Shown here in pieces: positions 23,248-28,741 of a stretch of 28,741 nucleotides of DNA. The stretch is from CAZFAT01 sp964517075 (lineage in GTDB: Bacteria > Acidobacteriota > Vicinamibacteria > Vicinamibacterales > SCN-69-37). The stretch spans positions 1 through 28,741 of the forward strand of contig CAZFAT010000135.1 in assembly GCA_964517075.1 (NCBI GenBank), read 5' to 3'. Below the pieces are notes generated by a model. That model worked only from the letters and a program-made list of their open reading frames with translations. It did not search any database and was not told the DNA's origin. Made by a program: the position numbers and the translations under genes. Position 1 is the first letter of the stretch. Each line of letters opens with the position of its first letter.

Positions 23248-25056
23248 GTGCGCCTGCCCCTGCTGCTCGCGTCGACCCTCGTGGTGCTGCACGTCGTGTC
23301 TTCGGCAACCATCGCGGGCGGACAGGCGCCCGTGCGCGACGCGCCCGCGGTCCCGGCGGCCGGTACCGGCACGATAGCCGGGCTCGTGGTGACCGCCGGT
23401 GAGCCATCCCGGCCCGCGCGACTGGCCACGGTGACGCTGAGCGGAGCCACGATCCCCGGCGGCCGCGCCGTGCTCACGAGCGAAACCGGGCGGTTCGAGT
23501 TCAGCCGCCTCCCCGCGGGGCAATACACTCTGACTGCCACCAAGCCCGCCTATCTTCGAGCGGCCTACGGCGCGACCAGCCTCCGGACTCCGCCCACGCC
23601 GATCAGCCTCGCCGATGGCGCCGGGAAGACCGACGTCCGGCTCACGCTCGTCCGTGGTGCGGTCATCGCGGGACGGATCACTGACGAACAGGGACAGCCG
23701 CTGGCAGACATGGATATCCAACTGTTGGCGTATCGCCCGGTCGGCGGGGAGCGGCAGTTGACCAACGCGACGTCGCTCGGGGCCCGCGAACGCACGGACT
23801 ACGAGGGGAACTACCGCGTCTACGGCCTCGAGGCCGGCGAGTACGTCGTCGCAACCGTGCCCTGGCGGAACGCGTATTCGAACGTCCGGGTCATCACCGA
23901 CGCGGACATCGCCGACGCCACCGCGGCGCTGCAGCGCAGACCAGCGGCGCCGCGCGGCGCGGTGAGCAGCACGTCGGCGCGGCCACCGACGATCGGCATG
24001 GCCTCTGTCTATTATCCCGGCACGAGCGACGTGTCGAGCGCCGTGACGGTGAAGGTGGATGCCGGCGAGGAACGAACCGGCATCGACTTCACGTTCCGGC
24101 CGGTGGCGAATAGTCGCGTAGACGGCGTCGTGGTCAATCCCGCTGGCCCCCTGCCTCCCAACCTGGACGTTCGTCTCGTGAGGGTTGGCAGCGCGGCGAG
24201 TGTGAGCCGATTGGCTGACTTCACCGGGAGGCTCCCGCTCCGCCCCCGGCCCGACGGCCGGTTCACGTTCGAAGGGATCGCGCCCGGCGAATATGTCGTG
24301 ACCGCCACCACCGCTTCGGCAGGCCGCGGCGCACCGGTCACCGACAGCCTGTGGGCGACGATGAATGTGTCCATCGCGGGTGCGGATGTGTCCGGTCTCA
24401 CGCTGTCGCTCCAGCCGGGCCTGACGGTCGCCGGCCGCGTGGTCTTCGACGCGTCCACGTTGCAGGCACCGGCGCTTGCCGGGGTGCGCGTGTACCTCGC
24501 GCCGGTCCTCACGACTGGACAGGTGTCCGTCGGACAACTCAGCGCGCAGACCGACGCCGAGGGCGGGTTCTCGCTGCGGGGCATCATGCCCGGCCGCTAC
24601 ACCATCAGGGCGTTGCCGCCCGTGGCCACGAAGGGCTGGCTGCTGCGGTCGGTCGTCAGCCGCGGGCGCGACATCGCGGACACGGGCCTCGATATCGCCT
24701 CCGGCACGGACGCGGGCGATGTCGTCGCAACGTTCACCGATCGGATCGGCGAGATCACGGGCGTGTTTCAGGACGCGAGCGGCCGGCCCGCGCCGGAGCA
24801 CACGGTCATTCTCTTTTCGGCGGATCGCGCGCTATGGCGCGCGGCGGGGCGACGCGTCATCTGGGCGCGGCCTGCGAGTGACGGCCGGTTCACGCTGCGG
24901 AACCTCGTGGCCGGCGACTATCTCCTCGGGGCAGCGGCGGGCGTCGAGCCTGGGTCAATCGCCGATCCGGAGTTCCTCGACCAGCTCGCCACGACGGCGA
25001 TCAAGGTGACGATTGCCGAAGGCGAGAAGAGGACTCAGGACATCAAAATCCGCTGA
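23248..25056 (+). CDS. Secreted carboxypeptidase-regulatory-like repeat protein (second of two)
   Basis: This 602-residue protein has a signal peptide (MRLPLLLASTLVVLHVVSSA) and the same module plan as its upstream neighbour: IAGLVVTAGEPSRPARLATV with FEFSRLPAGQYTLTATKP, IAGRITDEQGQPLAD with YRVYGLEAGEYVVATV, then FTFEGIAPGEYVVTAT and FSLRGIMPGRYTIRAL. Both end with a similar sentence (AGDYLLGAAAGVEPGSIADPEFLDQLATTAIKV here; PAWAEPSFLAALAATASRVQL there), so they are tandem paralogues. The start is GTG at 23248 with GGAG from the preceding stop region. Function unknown, extracellular. Confidence 0.88.
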   Translation: MRLPLLLASTLVVLHVVSSATIAGGQAPVRDAPAVPAAGTGTIAGLVVTAGEPSRPARLATVTLSGATIPGGRAVLTSETGRFEFSRLPAGQYTLTATKPAYLRAAYGATSLRTPPTPISLADGAGKTDVRLTLVRGAVIAGRITDEQGQPLADMDIQLLAYRPVGGERQLTNATSLGARERTDYEGNYRVYGLEAGEYVVATVPWRNAYSNVRVITDADIADATAALQRRPAAPRGAVSSTSARPPTIGMASVYYPGTSDVSSAVTVKVDAGEERTGIDFTFRPVANSRVDGVVVNPAGPLPPNLDVRLVRVGSAASVSRLADFTGRLPLRPRPDGRFTFEGIAPGEYVVTATTASAGRGAPVTDSLWATMNVSIAGADVSGLTLSLQPGLTVAGRVVFDASTLQAPALAGVRVYLAPVLTTGQVSVGQLSAQTDAEGGFSLRGIMPGRYTIRALPPVATKGWLLRSVVSRGRDIADTGLDIASGTDAGDVVATFTDRIGEITGVFQDASGRPAPEHTVILFSADRALWRAAGRRVIWARPASDGRFTLRNLVAGDYLLGAAAGVEPGSIADPEFLDQLATTAIKVTIAEGEKRTQDIKIR

Positions 25057-25122
25057 CGCGCCGGCCATTCGGTCGCTGTTCGAGGTCCCGTTTCCCTCCC
25101 CGGTCGAAGCCGACCTGGTCGA
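25052..25122 (+). pseudogene. Fragment of a GNAT acetyltransferase gene
   Basis: These 71 bases match 16938-17008 (the N-terminal part of the intact GNAT gene) at about four of five positions without gaps. The reading frame is kept: ADAPAIRSLFEVPFPSPVEADLVEE here against GDAAGIRSLLEAAFPTALEADLVDR there. The rest of the gene is missing. The fragment overlaps the stop codon of the preceding gene. Confidence 0.6.
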
Positions 25123-25190
25123 GGAGTACTACTCGCGCGCTTCTGGCCGTGCCCGCTCCGCGCCCTGGCGTTCGGTGCCAGGCGGAAGCG

Positions 25191-26798
25191 CTATCCTCGC
25201 CCGTCGCCTGACTCGAGGATGAAGTCCGCGGCGCGTTCGCCAATCATCACGCAGGCGGCGTTGCACTGGCAGTTGACGACGGTGGGCATGATGGACGCGT
25301 CGGCGACGCGCAGCCCTTCCACGCCACGGACGCACAGTTCGGCGTCCACGACGCTGCCCGCGCCGGTGCCCATGCGGCAGGTCCCCGCGGGATGGAACAT
25401 CGTTTCCGACGTCGCGCGGATGAACGCGCGGATCTGGTCGGGCGTGTCGAGCGGGGTGGCCGATGGTGGCGCGGGGGCGCCGCGGAGCGTGGCGTAGGCT
25501 TTCGCGCCCGCCAGTGCCTGCGCGAGGCGCACGCCCTCGACCATCGCGTCGAGATCCTCCGCGGCATCGAAGTAGGCGGCCCGAATCACCGGAGGAGCCA
25601 GCGGATCGCTGGACGCCAGCGTCAGCGTGCCGCGGCTCACCGGCCGCGTCAGCGCGACCGTGAGCGTGACGAAGTCGTCCGGGGCCGCGAGTCCGCGCCC
25701 GACATAGAACTGCAGATCGGGGGGACCGGCCGCCATGCGGGATCGCGACGACGTGAGCAGGCCGGCGGACACCGACGAGGGGGCTTGAGTCTGCCGGCTC
25801 TGCCAGCGCACCGACACCCGCGGATGATCCTGCAGGTGTGCCCCGACATCCGGGTTGTCGAGAACGGTCGTGATGCCGTGCGGCTTCAGGGCTGCTGCCG
25901 GACCGATGCCCGACAGCATGAGGATCTTCGGCGTCTCGATCGCGCCGGCGGCCAGGATGACCTCGCGGCTGGCGTTCACCGTCTCTTGCCGGCCGTCGCG
26001 AATGAAGTCCACGCCCGTCGCGCGCCGCCCCTCGAAGCGAACACGCGAGACAACCGCCCGGTCGCGGACGACGAGGTTGGGGCGAGAGAGGGCAGGGGCA
26101 AGGAACGCATCGGCGACCGAGTGGCGACGTCCCTCGAGAATGTTCTTCTGGTAGAAGCCGGCGCCGTTCTCGTGCCGGGCGCCGTCGAAATCCCAGGCGG
26201 GATCCGCGTCAAATCGCAGTTCGCGCGCCGCCTCGAGAAACGCCCGATGCCCGGCGTGCGGATCGCGCGTGTCGGCCACCACCCAGGGGCCAGCCGCACC
26301 GTGGTACTCAGACGCTCCGCGGCTGTTGCGTTCGGACCGCAGGAAGTAGGGCAGGAGCGCGCGATAACTCCACACAGACGATCCGGACGCCGCCGCCCAC
26401 TCGTCGTAGGCCGCCCGGTGGCCGCGCGCGTACGACAGCGCGTTGATGGCGCTCGAGCCGCCGTACGCTTTGCCGCGCGGCCACGCCACCTGCCGGCCAT
26501 TCAGCGCGGGTTCCGGCTGGGTCTGGTATTGCCAGTCCATCTCGCTGCCGATGAGCGACGTCCAGCGGCCGGGATTCGCGGCGTCAGTATGATTGGGCGG
26601 GCCGCCCGCTTCCAGGAGCAGGACGCGGACGTTCTGATCGGCCGTCAGCCGGTTCGCGATAACGCAACCCGACGAGCCGGCGCCGACGATGATGATGTCG
26701 AAGATGGCGGAAGAGCCCTGGCCGGCCATGCGTTCAGGCCAGAGCGCGACGGATCCGGCCAGCACGGCAGAATTCTGAATGAAACGTCGTCGATTCAT
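25191..26798 (-). CDS. GMC-family FAD oxidoreductase with Tat signal
   Basis: This 535-residue flavoprotein is of the glucose-methanol-choline family and oxidises an alcohol or sugar. Residues 1-30 form a twin-arginine-like signal (MNRRRFIQNSAVLAGSVAL), so it is exported folded. The FAD site is DIIIVGAGSSGCVIANRL, followed by the GMC box GKAYGGSSAINALSYARGH. The C-terminal active-site region reads FHPAGTCRMG, then MPTVVNCQCNAACVMIGERAADFI. I chose ATG 26798 because the Tat motif follows at once and GAGG lies upstream. It is divergent from the apiosidase-like hydrolase 59 bp away, which suggests a shared role in sugar or plant-polymer use. Choline dehydrogenase activity is not implied. Confidence 0.93.
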   Translation of the reverse strand: MNRRRFIQNSAVLAGSVALWPERMAGQGSSAIFDIIIVGAGSSGCVIANRLTADQNVRVLLLEAGGPPNHTDAANPGRWTSLIGSEMDWQYQTQPEPALNGRQVAWPRGKAYGGSSAINALSYARGHRAAYDEWAAASGSSVWSYRALLPYFLRSERNSRGASEYHGAAGPWVVADTRDPHAGHRAFLEAARELRFDADPAWDFDGARHENGAGFYQKNILEGRRHSVADAFLAPALSRPNLVVRDRAVVSRVRFEGRRATGVDFIRDGRQETVNASREVILAAGAIETPKILMLSGIGPAAALKPHGITTVLDNPDVGAHLQDHPRVSVRWQSRQTQAPSSVSAGLLTSSRSRMAAGPPDLQFYVGRGLAAPDDFVTLTVALTRPVSRGTLTLASSDPLAPPVIRAAYFDAAEDLDAMVEGVRLAQALAGAKAYATLRGAPAPPSATPLDTPDQIRAFIRATSETMFHPAGTCRMGTGAGSVVDAELCVRGVEGLRVADASIMPTVVNCQCNAACVMIGERAADFILESGDGRG

Positions 26799-26810
26799 GC
26801 AATCCTCGCG

Positions 26811-26840
26811 ACGGTACACTGCGGTTCCTGAGCCCGTCAA
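26811..26840 (-). promoter_or_regulatory. Promoter of the GMC oxidoreductase gene
   Basis: TTGACG (26840-26835), an 18-nt spacer and TACCGT (26816-26811), giving a 5' leader of only a few bases before the GAGG site and ATG at 26798. Confidence 0.45.
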
Positions 26841-26857
26841 CCAAGCAGGGGGAGGGC

Positions 26858-28447
26858 ATGATGATGAAGACACTCCCGATCGCGGCCGCCGTCGCCGCGG
26901 CCGTCGTCAGTCAGCAGCCACCGGCGCCCACCGTGGACTTCTCGCCCCTGGGCGTCATCGAGGCGAGGCTGACCAGCGACCGTGACTACGACAACCCCTT
27001 CCAGGATGTGACGGTCGCCGTCGACGCCGTCGCGCCGAGTGGTCGGCGCTACAGCGGCGAGGCCTTCTGGGACGGCGGTCGAACGTGGCGGATCCGGCTC
27101 CCCGGCGACGAGAGCGGCGCCTGGACGTGGACGACGAAGTCAAGCGACCCGGCGAACAAGGGCCTGACCGCCAGTGGGCGCGTGCAGCACGGCGGCGCAC
27201 GCCCGCCATCGCGGCTCGCGCCATCGTCCGGCGGCACTCACCTCGCGGACGAGAAGGGCCAGCCGTTCTTCTGGCTCGCCGACACGGCCTGGAACGGCGC
27301 GCTTCGATCGACGGACGCGGACTGGCGTGAGTACCTGAAGCAGCGCGCGGCGCAGCGCTTCACGGCCATTCAGTTCGTGACCACGCAGTGGCGCGGCGGG
27401 ACGCGCGTGATTCCGCGGCCGGTCTTTCACGGCGCCTCCCGCATCTCCATCGATCCTGAGGCCTTCGCGACGCTCGATGCGAAGTTCGCGGCCGTCGTCC
27501 AGCACGGGGTGCGGCCGGCGCCGGTGATGCTCTGGGCGTTGAATCCGACCGATCCCGGCCAGGCGCTCAGCGAGGACGACGCGATTCGACTGGCGCGCTA
27601 CGAGCTGGCGCGGTGGGGCGCGCTGAGGCCGGTGTGGTTTCTGGGCGGCGACGGCCGGTATCTCGCGGACAAGGCGCCGGACCGGTGGAAGCGCGTGGGG
27701 CGGGCCGTGTTCGGTGACGCGCCGGATCAGCTCGCGACGTTGCATCCGAGCGGCCTGAGCTGGATTGCGGACGCGTTTGCCGGGGAGACCTGGCTCGACT
27801 TCATCGGCTACCAGTCAGGCCACGGCGATGGCGAGCGCGATCTCCGTTGGCTGGTCACGGGCCCCCCCGCGAACTCGGCAGCCGTTGGTAAGCCGGTGAT
27901 CAACCTGGAGCCAAACTACGAGGGTCATCCCGCGTATCAGAGCAAGGCGTTGCACACCTCCGCGAACGTCCGCCGCGCAGCGTACTGGTCGATGCTCGTG
28001 CATGCGCCCGCGGGTGTGTCCTACGGCAACAACGAGATCTGGGTGTGGAACCTGGAAACCGCCGACGCCGAGAATCACGGCAACCTCCGGCAGATCCGTC
28101 CCTGGCGCGAAGGGCTCGCAACCGAAGGCATCGACGGGATGACGCGGCTGCGCGCGTTCTTCGAGTCCGGCCCGTGGACGGCGCTGCGACCGGCGCCGCA
28201 ACTGCTGGCGGAACAGCCGGGCGAGACAGATCCGCGACGGTTTGTCGCCGTGGCGCAGACAGGATCTGGTGAGTGGACGGTTGCCTACCTGCCGATGGGG
28301 GGAGCGGTTCGGTTCAGTGCGTCGCCACAAGGAAAGACGACGTGGTTCAATCCGCGCACGAGTGAGCGGAGCGCCGCGCGCGCCGAAGGCGGGACGACGT
28401 TCGCGGCGCCGACGAGTGAAGACTGGGTGTTCGAGGCCCGGCGGTAA
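26858..28447 (+). CDS. Secreted apiosidase-like glycoside hydrolase (DUF5060-DUF4038)
   Basis: This 529-residue exported protein has a short signal peptide (MMMKTLPIAAAVAAAVVS). Residues about 28-105 are an immunoglobulin-like DUF5060 domain (YDNPFQDVTVAVDAVAPSGRRY, FWDGGRTWRIRLPGDESGAW). Residues about 118-430 are a DUF4038 (beta/alpha)8 domain of the GH140 apiosidase type: GQPFFWLADTAWNGALR, FTAIQFVTTQWRGG and VINLEPNYEGHPAYQ, with likely acidic catalytic residues. A C-terminal beta domain ending in WVFEARR follows. It should act on branched plant cell-wall sugars such as rhamnogalacturonan II side chains. ATG 26858 is the first of three ATGs after GGGGAGGG. It is divergent from the GMC oxidase. 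Confidence 0.92.
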   Translation: MMMKTLPIAAAVAAAVVSQQPPAPTVDFSPLGVIEARLTSDRDYDNPFQDVTVAVDAVAPSGRRYSGEAFWDGGRTWRIRLPGDESGAWTWTTKSSDPANKGLTASGRVQHGGARPPSRLAPSSGGTHLADEKGQPFFWLADTAWNGALRSTDADWREYLKQRAAQRFTAIQFVTTQWRGGTRVIPRPVFHGASRISIDPEAFATLDAKFAAVVQHGVRPAPVMLWALNPTDPGQALSEDDAIRLARYELARWGALRPVWFLGGDGRYLADKAPDRWKRVGRAVFGDAPDQLATLHPSGLSWIADAFAGETWLDFIGYQSGHGDGERDLRWLVTGPPANSAAVGKPVINLEPNYEGHPAYQSKALHTSANVRRAAYWSMLVHAPAGVSYGNNEIWVWNLETADAENHGNLRQIRPWREGLATEGIDGMTRLRAFFESGPWTALRPAPQLLAEQPGETDPRRFVAVAQTGSGEWTVAYLPMGGAVRFSASPQGKTTWFNPRTSERSAARAEGGTTFAAPTSEDWVFEARR

Positions 28448-28460
28448 ACGTGATGGAGGT

Positions 28461-28491
28461 GATGGAGGAGAGGCCGACCGTCAGGTCGGCC
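28461..28491. repeat. Second copy of the GGCCGACC palindrome
   Basis: GGCCGACC (28472-28479), loop GTCA, GGTCGGCC (28484-28491), preceded by GATGGAGG. The same flank and core occur at 11441-11476. It lies just past the apiosidase gene and could terminate it. Confidence 0.6.
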
Positions 28492-28529
28492 CAGGAAGTT
28501 GCTGGCTGCGTCTGGAGCGATGTCTTTGA

Positions 28530-28600
28530 AACGTGAAGAAATGAAGGACTGAAGGGTGTTGTTGGGAAGATCTTCATGCCCTTCATGATCTTCACGTTGA
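28530..28600. repeat. CTTCATG-type intergenic repeat
   Basis: The stretch contains TCTTCATGCCCTTCATGATC (28571-28590) and related ATGAAG pieces. Similar words occur at 6565-6593, 6681-6719 and 28705-28725, always outside genes. It reads as a small Met-Lys-rich frame on one strand, which I do not consider coding. Confidence 0.45.
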
Positions 28601-28633
28601 GCCTGGGGTTGCCCGATCGCTGCTCCTCATATC

Positions 28634-28693
28634 GGTAGGCGGCGGGCTTCAGCCCGCCTCGTCGGGCCGCGTGGCTGAAGCCCCGCGGCTACC
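28634..28693. repeat. Inverted pair of GGGCTTCAGCCC palindromes
   Basis: GGCGGGCTTCAGCCCGCC (28641-28658) is a palindrome. The following GTGGCTGAAGCCCCGCGGCTACC, read in reverse, repeats GGTAG...GGGGCTTCAGCC, so two copies face each other. A weaker relative, GGGGCTCAAGCCC, lies near 9797-9809 before ahcY. Confidence 0.55.
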
Positions 28694-28741
28694 CGTCCTC
28701 AGCAATACCTTCATGCCCTTCAGCATTTACTGTTTAGCCCG

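Noticed and set aside
28347..28595. Minus-strand frame starting MKIMKGMKIF
   Set aside because: It is made from the CTTCATG repeat and then runs antisense into the hydrolase gene.

Overview
The window looks like a chromosomal piece of a very GC-rich, free-living, aerobic heterotroph. An Acidobacteriota of the Vicinamibacteria type fits best: tandem secreted carboxypeptidase-regulatory-like proteins, a secreted sulfatase, a Tat-type GMC oxidoreductase, an apiosidase-like glycoside hydrolase, short palindromic intergenic repeats, and several genes whose -10 box sits right at the start codon. This assignment is inference from gene content. No rRNA, tRNA, CRISPR, integrase, transposase or phage gene was seen.

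Layout. 1-2900 (minus): a cysteine synthase fused to a JAMM isopeptidase, a 3-hydroxyacyl-CoA dehydrogenase 12 nt downstream, and a small Arg/Pro-repeat secreted protein. 2901-3316: a divergent control region. 3317-6542 (plus): siroheme synthase (two genes) and siroheme sulfite reductase, all overlapping. 6543-7729: structured repeats, then CsbD and SYLF-domain proteins (minus). 7967-11432 (plus): CstA transporter and S-adenosylhomocysteine hydrolase. 11484-13492 (minus): SUI1 factor, YajQ protein, serine hydrolase. 13591-14329: two small unknowns. 14482-18619 (plus): six tightly packed genes (HIT, GNAT-DinB fusion, MccF-like S66 peptidase, GNAT, SDR, GNAT). 18643-20996 (minus): sulfatase lipoprotein and ProC. 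21205-25056 (plus): two large secreted carboxypeptidase-regulatory-like paralogues. 25191-28447: divergent GMC oxidoreductase and apiosidase-like hydrolase. 28448-28741: repeat-rich spacer.

The most interesting system is the control region at 2901-3316. Two promoters lie back to back. Each starts transcription at, or within a few bases of, the ATG of a short cysteine-rich leader peptide (Cys-Tyr-Cys-Cys-Ala-Cys on plus, Cys-Pro-Cys-Cys on minus). On both strands the last Cys codon is followed at once by a 6-bp hairpin whose 3' arm can instead pair with the foot of an intrinsic terminator placed just before the first structural gene. This is the layout of classical ribosome-stalling attenuation. 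It predicts that low Cys-tRNA switches on sulfite reduction (plus) and cysteine synthesis (minus) together.

A second candidate system is the packed operon at 14482-18619. Its HIT, GNAT and MccF-like S66 genes belong to the three families known to detoxify microcin-C-type aminoacyl-nucleotide antibiotics, and the S66 triad spacing resembles MccF more than LD-carboxypeptidase.
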